Shown in pieces: positions 41,641-52,630 of a stretch of 64,000 bases of DNA. How positions within the stretch are numbered: position 1 is the stretch's first letter; each line of letters opens with the position of its first letter. Below the pieces are notes generated by a model that did no database searches, had not been told where the DNA came from, and saw only the letters and a program-made list of their open reading frames with translations. The stretch spans positions 371,198-435,197 of the forward strand of contig JAQTUP010000002.1 of NCBI GenBank assembly GCA_028707275.1. The letters are read 5' to 3'. Source of the stretch: Gallionella sp. (GTDB lineage Bacteria; Pseudomonadota; Gammaproteobacteria; Burkholderiales; Gallionellaceae). Both the position numbers and the translations under genes were made by a program.

Positions 41641-44600
41641 CTAGTTACGCTCCAAATCCATATCAATCGCCAGGGATCGAATTTCCTTGATGACCACATT
41701 AAAGGATTCCGGCATACCGGCATCAATCTTGTGATCACCCTTGACGATGTTTTCATAAACCTTGGTACGTCCTGCCACGTCATCCGACTTGACGGTCAAC
41801 ATTTCCTGCAAGGTATATGCAGCGCCGTACGCTTCCAGCGCCCAGACTTCCATTTCACCGAAACGCTGACCACCGAACTGAGCCTTACCACCCAGCGGCT
41901 GCTGTGTCACCAGACTGTATGGTCCTGTCGAACGCGCGTGCATCTTGTCATCAACCAGGTGATGCAGCTTCAACACATGCTTGTAACCTACCGTCACCGA
42001 ACGGTCAAACGCCTCTCCGGTACGCCCGTCGAACAAGGTCGTCTGGCCTGACAGCGGCAAATCAGCCAGTGCCAGCATGTACTTGATTTCCTCCTCGGAA
42101 GCTCCGTCAAATACCGGCGTCGCGAACGGCACACCCTTGCGCAGATTGCGGCACAACTCGATGATTTCATCGTCATTAAACGAAGTGAAATCAACAGACT
42201 GGCCATTGTCGTTGTTGTAGATCTTATCGAGGAATCCACGCAACTCGATGATCTTGGCATTGGTCTGAAGCATCTTGTCGATCTTCTTGCCCAGACCATT
42301 GGCAGCCCAACCCAGATGAGTCTCAAGAATCTGACCAATGTTCATCCGCGAAGGAACACCCAGCGGGTTCAATACGACGTCTACCGGCGTACCATCGGCC
42401 ATATAAGGCATATCTTCCACAGGTACGATACGCGAGATCACACCCTTGTTACCGTGACGCCCCGCCATCTTATCACCTGGTTGCAGACGACGCTTGACCG
42501 CAACGTAGACCTTGACCATTTTCTGCACGCCCGCTTGCAGCTCATCGCCCTGGGTCATCTTTTTCTTCTTCAACTCGAACGCCGCGTCGAATTCGACACG
42601 TTTCTGAGCCAGACCGTCCTTGACTTGTTCCATTTGCGCGGCGACTTCGTCGTCCGCTACACGAATATCAAACCACTGATGATGTTCGACACTGGACAGA
42701 TAAGCCTGAGTGAGCAAACTGCCCTTGGCCAGCTTCTTCGGGCCGCCATTCGCCGCCTTGTCCAGCAGCATTTTTTCCAGACGGGTAAAGGCATCGCTTT
42801 CCACGATACGCATCTGATCGGCCAAATCTTTCTTGTAACGATTCAGTTCGTCGTCCACGATTTGCTGCGCACGACGATCGCGCTGCAAGCCCTCGCGGGT
42901 AAATACCTGAACATCGATGACCGTACCGGAACTCCCCGCAGATACACGCAAACTCGTGTCCTTAACATCGGACGCCTTCTCACCGAAAATGGCACGCAAC
43001 AACTTTTCTTCCGGTGTCAGCTGGGTTTCGCCCTTGGGTGTTACCTTACCGACCAGCACGTCACCGACAGCCACCTCAGCGCCGATGTGCACGATACCGC
43101 AATCGTCCAGACGACCTAACTGCACCTCGGACAAGTTAGGGATATCGCGGGTGATTTCTTCCGTACCCAGCTTCGTATCACGTGCAACCACTGTCAGCTC
43201 TTCGATGTGAATCGAAGTGAATCGATCCTGAGCGATGATACGCTCGGAAATCAAAATCGAGTCTTCGTAGTTGTAACCGTTCCAGGGCATAAACGCGACC
43301 AGCACGTTTTGACCCAACGCGAGCTCACCCATATCGGTCGAGGCGCCGTCGGCCACCACGTCACCGCGCGCAATCACATCACCCACTTTGACCAGCGGAC
43401 GCTGATTGATGTTGGTGTTCTGATTGGAACGTGTGTATTTGATCAGGTTGTAGATATCGACGCCGACTTCACCAGCGGTGGTCTCATCATCGTTAACGCG
43501 CACCACGATACGTGCCGCATCCACATAATCAATACGCCCGCCACGGACAGCCTGAACTGCCGTACCCGAGTCGACCGCAACCGTGCGCTCGATACCTGTA
43601 CCCACCAGCGGCTTTTCAGCACGCAGACAAGGCACAGCCTGGCGTGACATGTTGGCACCCATCAAGGCTCGGTTCGCATCGTCGTGTTCCAGGAACGGGA
43701 TCAAACAGGCCGCAACCGACACGACCTGTGAGGGCGACACGTCCATGTAATTAATCGTCGATGGCTCAGCCAGAACAAATTCGTTGTGGCGACGCGAAGA
43801 CACGATGTCATCGGTGAACACGCCGTTCTTGTCCAGCTCCGCATTCGCCTGCGCAATAGTGTAATTGCTCTCTTCAATGGCCGACAGATAATCCACATCA
43901 TTGGATACCTGACCATTGGTCACCTTACGGTACGGCGTCTCGATGAAACCATACTCATTGGTACGCGCATATAACGCCAAAGAGTTGATAAGTCCAATGT
44001 TCGGACCTTCCGGTGTTTCGATCGGGCATACGCGACCATAATGAGTCGGATGTACGTCACGAACCTCGAAACCTGCACGTTCACGTGTCAGACCGCCGGG
44101 TCCCAGGGCAGAAATACGGCGCTTGTGCGTCACTTCCGACAAAGGATTGGTTTGATCCATGAATTGACTCAGTTGGCTGGAACCGAAGAATTCCTTGATC
44201 GCGGCCGAAATAGGCTTGGCATTGATCAAATCATGCGGCATCAGGTTGTCGGCTTCAGCCTGACCCAGACGTTCTTTGACAGCGCGCTCAACACGAGCCA
44301 GACCAACACGGAACTGATTTTCTGCCAGCTCACCCACCGCACGCACACGGCGATTACCCAGATGATCGATATCGTCGATTTCACCGCGACCATTGCGCAA
44401 TTCAACAAGGATTTTAACGACTGCGACGATGTCTTCGTTGGAAAGGATAGGAGAACCCGTCAATTCTTCGCGTCCGACACGGCGATTAAACTTCATGCGA
44501 CCGACAACTGACAGATCGTAACGCTCTTCGCTGAAGAACAAACCATTGAACAGACCCTCAACAGATTCTTCTGTTGGCGGCTCGCCTGGGCGCATCATGC

Positions 44601-45720
44601 GATAAATGGCGACACGAGCCGTCCACTCGTCTGTCGTCTCATCGGTCCGCAATGTTTGCGAGATGTAGGCACCATGATCAAGATCATTGGTGTACAGGGT
44701 ATGCAGCTTGAGGATATTGGCTTCCTGCAATTTATGCAGCAATTCTTCAGTGATCACATCATTGGCATTTGCAATGATTTCACCACTCTCCTTATCAACC
44801 ACATTATTGGCGACAACACGTCCGATCAAAAAGTCGTCCGCGACCGCCAGCCTTTCAATGCCCGCTTCCTGCATCTGACGAATATGACGCACAGTGATGC
44901 GTTTATCCTGAGCGACAATAGTCTTGCCGGACTTGTCCAGAATATCAAAGCGTGCAATTTCACCGCGCAGGCGTTCTGCTACGACTTCGAACTGGATCCC
45001 GCCCTTTTTGCCCAAATGGAACGCATCGAATTCATAAAACATCCCGAGCATATCTTCATTGCTAAAACCCAATGAACGCAGCAGAATTGTGACCGGCATC
45101 TTGCGGCGACGGTCGATACGGAAGTAAACGTAGTCCTTCGCGTCGAATTCGAAATCAAGCCATGAGCCGCGATAAGGAATGATACGAGCGGAGAAAAGCA
45201 ATTTACCGGACGAATGCGTCTTGCCCCGGTCATGCTCGAAGAACACGCCAGGGGATCTGTGCAACTGGGAGACGATAACGCGCTCGGTGCCGTTGATGAC
45301 AAAAGAACCGGTGTTAGTCATCAGGGGCATTTCGCCCATGTAGACTTCCTGCTCCTTGACTTCCTTGACGGTGGGCTTTGAGGCTTCCTTGTCCATAATC
45401 GTCAAACGCACGCGTGCACGCAGTGGTGACGCATAGGTCAGGCCGCGCTGCTGACATTCTTTTACGTCAAAGGCCGGCATACCCAGCAGATAACTGACGA
45501 AGTCAAGACGCGCATTCTTCGAATGACTTTCAATTGGGAAAATTCCGTTGAAAGCGGCTTGCAAACCGGCATTCTTGCGTTTTTCAGGCGGAGTAGCTGC
45601 CTGAAGAAAGGCCGCAAAGGCTTCCAATTGGGTGGATAACAGGAAAGGAACCGGCAAAGCACCGATTCGCTTGCCAAAACTTTTACGAATACGTTTTTTT
45701 TCGGTAAAAGAGTAGCTCAT
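41641..45720 (-). CDS. rpoB: DNA-directed RNA polymerase subunit beta
   Basis: 1359 residues from [27 protein letters not shown] precedes that ATG, so the seven-codon longer frame is rejected. The rifampicin region reads [22 protein letters not shown] with wild-type residues. [15 protein letters not shown] is the catalytic-core signature near the C-terminus. It is separated from rplL by an attenuator-like hairpin. Confidence 0.99.
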   Translation of the reverse strand: MSYSFTEKKRIRKSFGKRIGALPVPFLLSTQLEAFAAFLQAATPPEKRKNAGLQAAFNGIFPIESHSKNARLDFVSYLLGMPAFDVKECQQRGLTYASPLRARVRLTIMDKEASKPTVKEVKEQEVYMGEMPLMTNTGSFVINGTERVIVSQLHRSPGVFFEHDRGKTHSSGKLLFSARIIPYRGSWLDFEFDAKDYVYFRIDRRRKMPVTILLRSLGFSNEDMLGMFYEFDAFHLGKKGGIQFEVVAERLRGEIARFDILDKSGKTIVAQDKRITVRHIRQMQEAGIERLAVADDFLIGRVVANNVVDKESGEIIANANDVITEELLHKLQEANILKLHTLYTNDLDHGAYISQTLRTDETTDEWTARVAIYRMMRPGEPPTEESVEGLFNGLFFSEERYDLSVVGRMKFNRRVGREELTGSPILSNEDIVAVVKILVELRNGRGEIDDIDHLGNRRVRAVGELAENQFRVGLARVERAVKERLGQAEADNLMPHDLINAKPISAAIKEFFGSSQLSQFMDQTNPLSEVTHKRRISALGPGGLTRERAGFEVRDVHPTHYGRVCPIETPEGPNIGLINSLALYARTNEYGFIETPYRKVTNGQVSNDVDYLSAIEESNYTIAQANAELDKNGVFTDDIVSSRRHNEFVLAEPSTINYMDVSPSQVVSVAACLIPFLEHDDANRALMGANMSRQAVPCLRAEKPLVGTGIERTVAVDSGTAVQAVRGGRIDYVDAARIVVRVNDDETTAGEVGVDIYNLIKYTRSNQNTNINQRPLVKVGDVIARGDVVADGASTDMGELALGQNVLVAFMPWNGYNYEDSILISERIIAQDRFTSIHIEELTVVARDTKLGTEEITRDIPNLSEVQLGRLDDCGIVHIGAEVAVGDVLVGKVTPKGETQLTPEEKLLRAIFGEKASDVKDTSLRVSAGSSGTVIDVQVFTREGLQRDRRAQQIVDDELNRYKKDLADQMRIVESDAFTRLEKMLLDKAANGGPKKLAKGSLLTQAYLSSVEHHQWFDIRVADDEVAAQMEQVKDGLAQKRVEFDAAFELKKKKMTQGDELQAGVQKMVKVYVAVKRRLQPGDKMAGRHGNKGVISRIVPVEDMPYMADGTPVDVVLNPLGVPSRMNIGQILETHLGWAANGLGKKIDKMLQTNAKIIELRGFLDKIYNNDNGQSVDFTSFNDDEIIELCRNLRKGVPFATPVFDGASEEEIKYMLALADLPLSGQTTLFDGRTGEAFDRSVTVGYKHVLKLHHLVDDKMHARSTGPYSLVTQQPLGGKAQFGGQRFGEMEVWALEAYGAAYTLQEMLTVKSDDVAGRTKVYENIVKGDHKIDAGMPESFNVVIKEIRSLAIDMDLERN

Positions 45721-45744
45721 ATAATCTCCACGACTAGGCAAAAA

Positions 45745-45782
45745 GACAGGGGGCGGGAAGCCTGGATACAGACTTCCTGTCC
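45745..45782 (-). other. Second hairpin in the rplL-rpoB spacer
   Basis: An imperfect inverted repeat (GACAGG and GGAAG against CTTCC and CCTGTC) just upstream of rpoB. In E. coli the rplL-rpoB region carries an RNase III processing hairpin besides the attenuator; a similar role here is inferred only from position. Confidence 0.45.
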
Positions 45783-45801
45783 ATTGACTTCTTAAAGCGC
45801 C

Positions 45802-45827
45802 AAAAGGCTGACGGTAAGCCGTCAGCC
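45802..45827 (-). terminator. rplL-rpoB attenuator
   Basis: Perfect 9-bp stem GGCTGACGG/CCGTCAGCC with a four-base loop, followed on the minus strand by TTTT. It lies 19 bases beyond rplL and before rpoB, the place of the known partial terminator in E. coli that lowers polymerase subunit synthesis relative to ribosomal proteins. Confidence 0.82.
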
Positions 45828-45845
45828 CCTTGACAACACGATGAA

Positions 45846-46217
45846 TTACTTGACTTCAGCGGTAGCGCCAGCTTCGATCAGTTGTTTTGCAACTGCGTCA
45901 GCATCGGCTTTGGAAATGCCTTCTTTAACAACCTTAGGTGTCGCGTCAACCAGATCCTTGGCTTCTTTCAAGCCCAGACCTGTGATGGCACGAACAGCCT
46001 TGATGACGCTAACCTTGTTGTCGCCAATGGCGGTCAAGAATACGTCAAATTCGGTTTGCTCAGCAGCCGCTTCAACAGCAGCACCAGCAGGACCTGCAAC
46101 AGCAACAGCTGCAGCAGATACGCCAAATTTCTCTTCCATTTGCTTGATCAGATCAGACAATTCCAGCACGGTCATGCCGGCAACTGCATCCATCAATTCA
46201 GCATTAGTTATAGCCAT
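45846..46217 (-). CDS. rplL: 50S ribosomal protein L7/L12
   Basis: 123 residues: N-terminal dimerisation part ([20 protein letters not shown]), Ala/Val/Gly hinge ([16 protein letters not shown]), and C-terminal factor-binding domain ([20 protein letters not shown]). It forms the flexible stalk on L10 that recruits translation GTPases. Confidence 0.99.
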   Translation of the reverse strand: MAITNAELMDAVAGMTVLELSDLIKQMEEKFGVSAAAVAVAGPAGAAVEAAAEQTEFDVFLTAIGDNKVSVIKAVRAITGLGLKEAKDLVDATPKVVKEGISKADADAVAKQLIEAGATAEVK

Positions 46218-46247
46218 ATTGTTCTCCTTGTTCAGTTAATTCAAAAA

Positions 46248-46778
46248 TTAAACAGCTTCAGCAACTGCTTCAGCAGTCACTTCAGCAGCGACGGGTGCAT
46301 TGGCATCGCGAATAGCCGCCAGCGTGCGGACGAACTTTGCAGTCGTCGCATTCATGGTTGCCATCAAGCGTGCAATCAACTCATCACGACTTGGTGTTGC
46401 AGCCAGTACAACGATTTGTTCAGCCGACAACAGCGAACCTGTCATTGCACCTGCCTTAACCACCAACTTGTTGTTAGTCCTGGCAAATTCACACATCACT
46501 TTAGCCGCAGCGACAGGATCAGCACTCATGCTATACACAAGAGGACCAACCATACTGTCAGCTAACGATTCAAATGAAGTACCTTGTACCGCGCGGCGTG
46601 CCAATGAGTTTTTCAACACATGCAGATACACCCCGGAATTGCGCGCTGTCGCACGCAATTTGGTGATGTCGGCCACTTTGATGCCACGGTACTCTGCCAA
46701 AACGATGGTTTGCGATTGCGCCACTTGTGCACTTACTTCCGCTACCACTGCTTGTTTTTCTTGCAGATTGAGACTCAA
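46248..46778 (-). CDS. rplJ: 50S ribosomal protein L10
   Basis: 176 residues if translation starts at a TTG codon (46776-46778), giving (M)[19 protein letters not shown], the usual betaproteobacterial start. GGAGG lies five bases before the TTG. The nearest in-frame ATG, four codons upstream, overlaps this ribosome site, so it is unlikely to be used. L10 anchors the L12 stalk and in E. coli represses its own message through the leader. Confidence 0.93.
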   Translation of the reverse strand: MSLNLQEKQAVVAEVSAQVAQSQTIVLAEYRGIKVADITKLRATARNSGVYLHVLKNSLARRAVQGTSFESLADSMVGPLVYSMSADPVAAAKVMCEFARTNNKLVVKAGAMTGSLLSAEQIVVLAATPSRDELIARLMATMNATTAKFVRTLAAIRDANAPVAAEVTAEAVAEAV

Positions 46779-46819
46779 GTCTTCCTCCATTTTCCAGAAT
46801 GCACTTAACGTGCACTCCA

Positions 46820-46885
46820 TCATTTACAACCGCGACCTTGAGACAGGAGAACATCCTGCTCGCGGGCACACCATCTGCGGGGGGA
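46820..46885 (-). ncRNA. Candidate L10 mRNA leader element
   Basis: Minus strand upstream of rplJ: CCGCAGATGG ... CAGGA-TGTTC-TCCTG ... AAGGTCGCGG. This is a stem-loop with unequal purine-rich internal loops of the kind L10 leaders use to bind L10(L12)4. A second small hairpin TGCAC-TTAAC-GTGCA (46800-46814) lies between it and the ribosome site. The match is by architecture and place, not by a covariance search. Confidence 0.45.
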
Positions 46886-47000
46886 TCAGGATTCAGGATA
46901 AAGGATTCAGAAAACCCCAAGATCCAATACTGTTCCGTCCATTAAGCTGTCATTCTTCAAAACTCCAGACTGCATCCTGCATCCAGAATCCCGATTTCTG
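46881..47000. repeat. Split palindromic heptamer array in the rplA-rplJ spacer
   Basis: Left array (46881-46915): five 7-base units of consensus AGGATTC, including two exact copies. Right array (about 46964-47000): units of the inverse, GCATCCT, GCATCCA, GAATCCC. A 48-base unrelated sequence separates them. The same heptamer, in the same head-to-head order, is found beside the second tuf gene. The element is part of the untranslated leader of rplJ. Confidence 0.75.
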
Positions 47001-47052
47001 ACAGCCCCACCGGTCTTTGATGCTGACAACCGCCAGCAGTGCAAAGATAAGT

Positions 47053-47078
47053 GGCGACAAGGCGGATGCCTTGTCGCC
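47053..47078 (-). terminator. Perfect hairpin after rplA, possible terminator
   Basis: An 11-bp perfect stem GGCGACAAGGC/GCCTTGTCGCC with a four-base loop, 12 bases beyond the rplA stop. Only a broken T-run follows on the minus strand, so termination would be partial. It lies in the 312-base gap before rplJ, which otherwise holds the split heptamer array and the candidate L10 leader. Confidence 0.55.
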
Positions 47079-47090
47079 AAATTTAATACT

Positions 47091-47777
47091 TTAAGCGGAA
47101 AAAGTTGTCTGATCCACGCGAATACCTGCACCCATGGTGCTGGACAGCGAGACCTTCTTCATGAACACGCCTTTTGATGAAGCAGGCTTGGCCTTGGCCA
47201 GAGCATCAATCAACGCCAGCAAGTTTTCACGCAATGCTTCAGGTGCGAATGAAGCGCGCCCGATCGTGCAGTGAATGATACCATTCTTGTCGTTGCGATA
47301 CTGAACCTGACCCGCCTTTGCGTTGCGAACAGCGCCCGCCACGTCAGCTGAAACAGTACCTACCTTAGGGTTAGGCATCAGGCCGCGAGGACCCAGAATC
47401 TGACCCAACTGACCGACCAGACGCATCGCATCCGGACTTGCGATCACAACGTCAAAATTCAGCTCACCCTTTTTAATGGATTCAGCCAGATCGTCAAAAC
47501 CAACGATATCCGCACCGGCAGCCTTTGCTTCTTCAGCCTTGGCGCCTTGCGCAAAAACCGCTACGCGAACTGTCTTACCCGTACCGCGAGGCAACACCAC
47601 CGAACCACGCACCAGCTGGTCAGATTTACGCGCATCGATACCCAGGTTAACAGCGACGTCGATGGATTCATCGAATTTCGCTACGGCGTTTTCCTTGACC
47701 AAAGACAACGCATCGGTCAAAGCGTACATTTTGTTGCGATCGATTTTGGCTGCAATTGCTTTATAGCGCTTAGACAT
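47091..47777 (-). CDS. rplA: 50S ribosomal protein L1
   Basis: 228 residues. The signature [27 protein letters not shown] is intact. L1 forms the mobile stalk that moves E-site tRNA and in E. coli represses the rplKA message. Its ATG overlaps the rplK stop by one base. Confidence 0.99.
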   Translation of the reverse strand: MSKRYKAIAAKIDRNKMYALTDALSLVKENAVAKFDESIDVAVNLGIDARKSDQLVRGSVVLPRGTGKTVRVAVFAQGAKAEEAKAAGADIVGFDDLAESIKKGELNFDVVIASPDAMRLVGQLGQILGPRGLMPNPKVGTVSADVAGAVRNAKAGQVQYRNDKNGIIHCTIGRASFAPEALRENLLALIDALAKAKPASSKGVFMKKVSLSSTMGAGIRVDQTTFSA

Positions 47778-48208
47778 TATTCGCCCTCCACGGTAATACC
47801 GATACTGCGCGCACTACCAGCGATGGTGCGGACAGCCGCATCCATATCAGCAGCGGTCAGATCCGGCATCTTGGTTGTTGCAATTTCTTCAGCCTGCTTG
47901 CGGGTCAAATGACCAACCTTGACTGTGTGCGGCGTCGCACTACCACTCTTAATCCCGACAGCCTTCTTGATCAGAATGGTTGCAGGAGGGGTCTTCATGA
48001 TAAAGGTGAAGCTCTTGTCCGCAAACGCGGTGATCACCACCGGGATAGGCAAACCAGGCTCAACACCTTGCGTAGCCGCGTTAAACGCCTTACAGAATTC
48101 CATAATATTCAAGCCGCGCTGACCCAATGCCGGGCCTATCGGTGGACTTGGATTTGCCTTACCAGCCGGCACTTGCAGCTTGATGTAGCCTATTACTTTT
48201 TTTGCCAT
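47777..48208 (-). CDS. rplK: 50S ribosomal protein L11
   Basis: 143 residues: [30 protein letters not shown], the proline-rich N-terminal domain that contacts the GTPase centre and is needed for RelA activation, and the C-terminal rRNA-binding domain. It is coupled to rplA. Confidence 0.99.
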   Translation of the reverse strand: MAKKVIGYIKLQVPAGKANPSPPIGPALGQRGLNIMEFCKAFNAATQGVEPGLPIPVVITAFADKSFTFIMKTPPATILIKKAVGIKSGSATPHTVKVGHLTRKQAEEIATTKMPDLTAADMDAAVRTIAGSARSIGITVEGE

Positions 48209-48272
48209 GTTACTCTCCTATCAAACGGGTAATCGAAACTTGCGTCTCTCCCCAATCACAAGAAACAGCTAA

Positions 48273-48312
48273 CGGGGAACGCGCTTAGCTTTTATCGCAA
48301 GCTGCGTCCCCC
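48273..48312 (-). other. Hairpin in the rplK-nusG spacer
   Basis: GGGGAACGCGCTTAGC pairs with GCAAGCTGCGTCCCC around TTTTATC, with small bulges. It occupies the centre of the 122-base spacer between nusG and rplK. No T-run follows, so it may be a processing site or transcription pause; no heptamer period is clear here. Confidence 0.5.
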
Positions 48313-48330
48313 ATCACCATCTCTCCCGCT

Positions 48331-48864
48331 TCAGCCCTTTTCTACTTGGCCAAAATCCAGCTCTACAGGTGTCGCGCGACCAAAAATAGTCACCGCAACC
48401 CGTATTTTATTCTTGTCATAATTAACTTCTTCGACCATACCGGTAAAGTCTGTAAACGGACCTTCCTTGACACGCACAGCCTCACCCACTTCAAACAACA
48501 CTTTAGGCCTTGGCTTTTCAACACCAGCCTGCATTTGCTGCATGATCGTCTGAACTTCTTTCTCACTGATCGGTGTGGGTCGCATCGCAGAACCACCGAG
48601 GAAACCGGTCACTTTTGGCGTATTTTTCACCAAATGCCAGGACTCGTCGGTCATTTCCATCTCAACCAGAACATACCCGGGAAAAAACTTACGCTCAGAG
48701 GTTACTTTTTGACCGGACTTCAGCTCCTCAACCACCTCGACCGGAACTAAGATCTGACCAAATTTATCCTGCATACCCTCGCGCTGAATTTTTTCAGCCA
48801 GTGCGCGCGATACGCTTTTCTCAAACTGTGAGTACGTGTGAACAACATACCAACTCATAGCCAT
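48331..48864 (-). CDS. nusG: Transcription elongation/antitermination factor NusG
   Basis: 177 residues. The NGN domain starts [20 protein letters not shown]; the KOW motif lies in [20 protein letters not shown] near the C-terminus. NusG binds the polymerase clamp and links to S10 or Rho. It starts two bases after secE. Confidence 0.99.
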   Translation of the reverse strand: MAMSWYVVHTYSQFEKSVSRALAEKIQREGMQDKFGQILVPVEVVEELKSGQKVTSERKFFPGYVLVEMEMTDESWHLVKNTPKVTGFLGGSAMRPTPISEKEVQTIMQQMQAGVEKPRPKVLFEVGEAVRVKEGPFTDFTGMVEEVNYDKNKIRVAVTIFGRATPVELDFGQVEKG

Positions 48865-48866
48865 TA

Positions 48867-49211
48867 TTAAACCCGCCCCATCAGCTTATTCACCATCATC
48901 ATCAGACTGGCATCGACCAACCACAAAAACAACGCCATGGTTATCGCAAATACAATCACCACACCCGTAGTCTGAATTGTTTCCTTGCGAGTAGGCCAAA
49001 CCACGCGTTTAGCCTCAGCTATGGAATCCCTGGAAAACGCTATGAAGCGACGTCCGGATTCACTCGCAGAAGCCACACCTGCAGCCAACAACAAACCAAC
49101 GAGAACTGAAAGCAATCTCAGGACTGCCGGGCTATCGTGCAAGTAATAGTAGCCCGCAACCCCCGCCACAACCAGCAGAAATGCAATTAGCAACTTGATT
49201 TTGTCCGACAT
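48867..49211 (-). CDS. secE: Preprotein translocase subunit SecE
   Basis: 114 residues with three membrane helices, the longer form found in proteobacteria. [18 protein letters not shown] is the conserved cytoplasmic amphipathic segment before the last helix that clamps SecY. It lies between tRNA-Trp and nusG as in E. coli-like gene orders. Confidence 0.98.
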   Translation of the reverse strand: MSDKIKLLIAFLLVVAGVAGYYYLHDSPAVLRLLSVLVGLLLAAGVASASESGRRFIAFSRDSIAEAKRVVWPTRKETIQTTGVVIVFAITMALFLWLVDASLMMMVNKLMGRV

Positions 49212-49244
49212 GCGCGAATGTTCCGGTTAACTGTTATTTAATAT

Positions 49245-49320
49245 TGGCAGGCCAGGAGGGCTTCGAACCCCCAACCCTCGGTTTTGGAGACCGATACTCT
49301 ACCAATTGAGCTACTGGCCT
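49245..49320 (-). tRNA. tRNA-Trp (CCA)
   Basis: 76 nt including an encoded CCA end. Acceptor AGGCCAG/CTGGCCT, D arm TAGCTCAATTGGTAGAG, anticodon loop CTCCAAA (anticodon CCA) and T arm GGGGGTTCGAAGCCC-type loop all fold. It is placed between tuf and secE, and so shares their transcript. Confidence 0.97.
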
Positions 49321-49324
49321 AGAA

Positions 49325-49401
49325 ATCAGGGACCAGGACTCAGAATTCAGGAACCAGCAAAACCACTACCGCATCCTGAATCCCGCATCCTAAATCCTGC
49401 T
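49325..49401. repeat. Palindromic heptamer array between the second tuf and tRNA-Trp
   Basis: Eleven 7-base units. Left half (49325-49359) has consensus [AT][TC]CAGGA; right half (49371-49401) has the inverse TCCTGAA/TCCCGCA/TCCTAAA/TCCTGCT. A 10-base middle joins them. It fills the whole gap from the tRNA 5' end to two bases before the tuf stop. The heptamer is the same as in the rplA-rplJ spacer. Confidence 0.83.
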
Positions 49402-49402
49402 A

Positions 49403-50593
49403 TTACTCGATTACTTTTGCAACCACACCCGCACCAACGGTACGGCCACCTTCGCGAATCGCGAAACGCAGACCTTCTTCCATGGCGATCGGGTTGATCA
49501 GTGCAACAGTGATGCTGACGTTATCGCCTGGCATAACCATTTCAGTACCGACTGGCAATTCAACCGCGCCGGTCACGTCAGTGGTACGGAAGTAGAACTG
49601 TGGACGGTAACCCTGGAAGAATGGCGTATGACGACCGCCTTCATCCTTACCCAACACGTAGATTTCAGCCGTGAACTTGGTGTGCGGCTTGATTGAACCA
49701 GGCTTGCACAACACTTGACCACGCTCGACTTCTTCACGCTTGGTACCGCGCAACAACACACCCACGTTATCGCCGGCCTGACCCTGGTCGAGCAACTTGC
49801 GGAACATTTCAACACCGGTGCAAGTTGTCTTCAAAGTTGGCTTGATACCAACGATTTCGATTTCTTCGCCGACTTTAACGATACCGCGCTCGATACGGCC
49901 GGTAACAACCGTACCGCGACCGGAAATAGAGAACACGTCTTCAACTGGCATCAGGAATGCGCCGTCGACTGCACGTTCCGGTGTAGGAATGTATGAATCC
50001 AGCGCATCAGCCAAACGCAGAATCGCAGGCTCGCCGATTTCAGACTGATCACCCTTGATTGCCAGCATCGCAGAACCCTTGATGATAGGCACATCATCGC
50101 CAGGGAAGTCGTACTTGGACAACAATTCGCGAACTTCCATTTCAACGAGCTCGAGCAACTCTTCGTCGTCGACCATGTCGCACTTGTTCAGGAACACCAC
50201 GATGTATGGAACGCCAACCTGGCGAGCCAGCAGGATGTGCTCGCGAGTCTGAGGCATAGGGCCGTCAGCTGCGGAACAAACCAGAATCGCGCCGTCCATC
50301 TGCGCAGCACCGGTAATCATGTTCTTTACATAGTCGGCGTGACCCGGGCAGTCAACGTGAGCATAGTGACGATTCGCCGTCTCATATTCAACGTGAGCCG
50401 TGTTAATCGTAATACCGCGCGCCTTTTCTTCCGGCGCTGCATCGATCTGGTCGTAAGCCTTGGCTTCACCGCCAAACTTCTTGCACAATACCATCGTGAT
50501 TGCAGCAGTCAGCGTAGTCTTGCCGTGATCGACGTGGCCAATTGTACCGACGTTGACGTGTGGTTTTGTACGTTCAAATTTGCTCTTTGCCAT
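49403..50593 (-). CDS. tuf: Elongation factor Tu, copy 2 (tRNA-tuf operon)
   Basis: 396 residues with the same GTPase motifs as copy 1, one residue different (Val for Ala in ELPxGTEMV). The interior is identical base for base as far as I could compare, with about ten differences clustered in the first 40 and last 190 bases. This position after tRNA-Thr matches E. coli tufB. Confidence 0.99.
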   Translation of the reverse strand: MAKSKFERTKPHVNVGTIGHVDHGKTTLTAAITMVLCKKFGGEAKAYDQIDAAPEEKARGITINTAHVEYETANRHYAHVDCPGHADYVKNMITGAAQMDGAILVCSAADGPMPQTREHILLARQVGVPYIVVFLNKCDMVDDEELLELVEMEVRELLSKYDFPGDDVPIIKGSAMLAIKGDQSEIGEPAILRLADALDSYIPTPERAVDGAFLMPVEDVFSISGRGTVVTGRIERGIVKVGEEIEIVGIKPTLKTTCTGVEMFRKLLDQGQAGDNVGVLLRGTKREEVERGQVLCKPGSIKPHTKFTAEIYVLGKDEGGRHTPFFQGYRPQFYFRTTDVTGAVELPVGTEMVMPGDNVSITVALINPIAMEEGLRFAIREGGRTVGAGVVAKVIE

Positions 50594-50633
50594 AGTTTTT
50601 CCTTAGTCAAACGTTAACAATAATTACTAAATT

Positions 50634-50708
<75 letters not shown>

Positions 50709-50719
50709 GGGATTAAAAC

Positions 50720-50793
50720 TGGAGCGGGTGAAGGGAATCGAACCCTCGTCGTAAGTTTGGAAAACTTCTGCTCTACCATTGAGCTACACCCGC
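50720..50793 (-). tRNA. tRNA-Gly (TCC)
   Basis: 74 nt with CCA encoded. Acceptor GCGGGTG/CACCCGC, D arm TAGCTCAATGGTAGAGC, anticodon loop TTTCCAA (anticodon TCC), T arm GAGGGTTCGATTCCCTT. Eleven bases from tRNA-Thr. Confidence 0.96.
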
Positions 50794-50851
50794 AGGTATT
50801 CCATCAAACAACGCCGCTAAAAGCGACTACTAGATACCATCACTTACAAAA

Positions 50852-50938
<87 letters not shown>

Positions 50939-50954
50939 AAAACTGAAGAGCAGC

Positions 50955-50983
50955 ATTCTGCCCAAAAGGTTTGGTCTTGTCAA
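50955..50983 (-). promoter_or_regulatory. Promoter of the tRNA-tuf operon
   Basis: Minus strand: perfect -35 TTGACA, 17-base spacer, -10 CAGAAT. The expected start is about ten bases before tRNA-Tyr. The box begins only 12 bases from the hisD stop, so the translation supercluster is separated from the his genes by a promoter but not by any terminator I can see. Confidence 0.7.
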
Positions 50984-50994
50984 CAACTTTTTAA

Positions 50995-52293
50995 CTAATT
51001 TTTACTTCTGTACAGCGCAGACTGTGCGTGGGCATGCAATCCCTCGCCAAAAGCCAGTGTTGCCGCAATCTGTCCCAGCGCCTGAGCACCCTTTTCTGAA
51101 ACCTGAATCAGGCTGCTGCGCTTCTGAAAATCATACACACCCAGAGGAGAAGAGAACCGCGCAGTGCCTGAGGTTGGCAACACATGATTAGGTCCTGCGC
51201 AGTAATCCCCCAGCGACTCGGAAGTATGGCGCCCCATAAAAATAGCGCCTGCATGTTTCAATTTCGGCAGCCACTCCTCTGGATCGGCAACCGACATCTC
51301 CAGATGTTCCGGCGCGATGCGATTGCTGATCGCGCAGGCTTCATCGAGGCTTGCAACATGGATGAGCGCACCGCGATTCTCCAGCGCCGTCCTGATAATT
51401 TCACGGCGCGGCATCTGTTCGAGCAAGCGGTCGGCGCTTGCCGCGACGGCCTTTATAAAATCCGCATCAGGGGACAGCAGGATCGCCTGCGCCAACTCAT
51501 CATGCTCGGCCTGAGAGAACAGATCCATCGCAATCCAGTCAGGATTAGTCTTGCCATCGCAAATGACCAGAATTTCCGAGGGCCCTGCGATCATATCGAT
51601 GCCGCACACGCCAAACACGCGGCGCTTGGCCGCCGCCACATAGGCGTTGCCAGGCCCTACGATCTTATCTACCTTGGGGATGGTTGCCGTGCCATAGGCC
51701 AACGCGCCCACCGCCTGCGCCCCGCCGATGGTAAACACTCGATCCACGCCCGCCAGGTAGGCCGCCGCCAGCACCAGCTGATTCTTCACGCCATCGGGGG
51801 TCGGCACCACCATAATCAGCTGAGCCACCCCAGCCACCTTGGCGGGCAACGCGTTCATCAATACCGAAGACGGGTAAGCCGCCTTGCCGCCCGGCACATA
51901 CAAGCCCACCCGGTCCAGCGGCGTAACCTGCTGCCCCAGCAGTGTGCCATCCTCATCGGTATAGCTCCAGGAAGGCTGTACCTGCTTCTGGTGATAGGCC
52001 GTCACGCGAGCTGCTGCGGCTTCCAGAGCAGCTCGCTGATCAGCTGGCAGGCCTTCGAAGGCAGCGCGCAACTCCTCGCGCGGCAATTCCATCCCGGCGG
52101 CGTCAGCTATCGTCAAACGATCAAATTTAGCCGTGTACTCCAGCACAGCAGCGTCGCCGCGCAGTCGCACGTCAGAAAGTATAGCCGCAACCGTCGCCTC
52201 CAGCGTTTCATCCGCCGTTTCTTCGAATGCCAGCAAAGCGGTCAACTCTTCGCCAAAACCTGCACTACTGCTCGATAATTGTCTGATTTTCAT
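50995..52293 (-). CDS. hisD: Histidinol dehydrogenase
   Basis: 432 residues. [12 protein letters not shown] holds the catalytic Glu-His pair, [16 protein letters not shown] and [13 protein letters not shown] are family signatures, and the zinc-binding [15 protein letters not shown] region is intact. It oxidises histidinol to histidine in two NAD-dependent steps. In related bacteria hisD directly follows hisG; here about 2.6 kb of accessory DNA separates them. Confidence 0.98.
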   Translation of the reverse strand: MKIRQLSSSSAGFGEELTALLAFEETADETLEATVAAILSDVRLRGDAAVLEYTAKFDRLTIADAAGMELPREELRAAFEGLPADQRAALEAAAARVTAYHQKQVQPSWSYTDEDGTLLGQQVTPLDRVGLYVPGGKAAYPSSVLMNALPAKVAGVAQLIMVVPTPDGVKNQLVLAAAYLAGVDRVFTIGGAQAVGALAYGTATIPKVDKIVGPGNAYVAAAKRRVFGVCGIDMIAGPSEILVICDGKTNPDWIAMDLFSQAEHDELAQAILLSPDADFIKAVAASADRLLEQMPRREIIRTALENRGALIHVASLDEACAISNRIAPEHLEMSVADPEEWLPKLKHAGAIFMGRHTSESLGDYCAGPNHVLPTSGTARFSSPLGVYDFQKRSSLIQVSEKGAQALGQIAATLAFGEGLHAHAQSALYRSKN

Positions 52294-52315
52294 TTTATTA
52301 ACCTTGATTGTGGTA

Positions 52316-52630
52316 CTAATCGTCTAAGTCAAAGCGCAGAGCAGCCTCATAATCTTGACCTCCGTAATAGATACCGATGATGGAAACCAACTCTGCATCC
52401 ACCGCGAAGGCGATCACGGCACGTTTTTTGTAATTCGTGATGCGTAGGCCGGGGCGAATATCATCGCGACGAGCGCCTCGCTTCGGAAATGTACGCAGGT
52501 CATCACAATGTGTGACGATTGTATTGGTATAGCGTTCGGCAATTTCAGGTGTTGCTGCGATCGCTATGTAACGATAGAGCACCACCAACTGATCCTGCGC
52601 CTCTGGCGTAAAAATAACGGTGTACTGCAT
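52316..52630 (-). CDS. parE: ParE-type toxin (RelE/ParE superfamily)
   Basis: 104 residues. [19 protein letters not shown] is the ParE-like helical hairpin, [18 protein letters not shown] the central loop, and [19 protein letters not shown] the last strands. ParE toxins poison DNA gyrase; the subgroup cannot be proven from sequence. Its ATG overlaps the antitoxin stop by one base, the normal order for parDE. Confidence 0.9.
   Translation of the reverse strand: MQYTVIFTPEAQDQLVVLYRYIAIAATPEIAERYTNTIVTHCDDLRTFPKRGARRDDIRPGLRITNYKKRAVIAFAVDAELVSIIGIYYGGQDYEAALRFDLDD

Noticed and set aside
49403..50593. Second tuf as an assembly duplicate
   Set aside because: The flanks are wholly different and each copy has its own end differences; two tuf genes are normal in proteobacteria.
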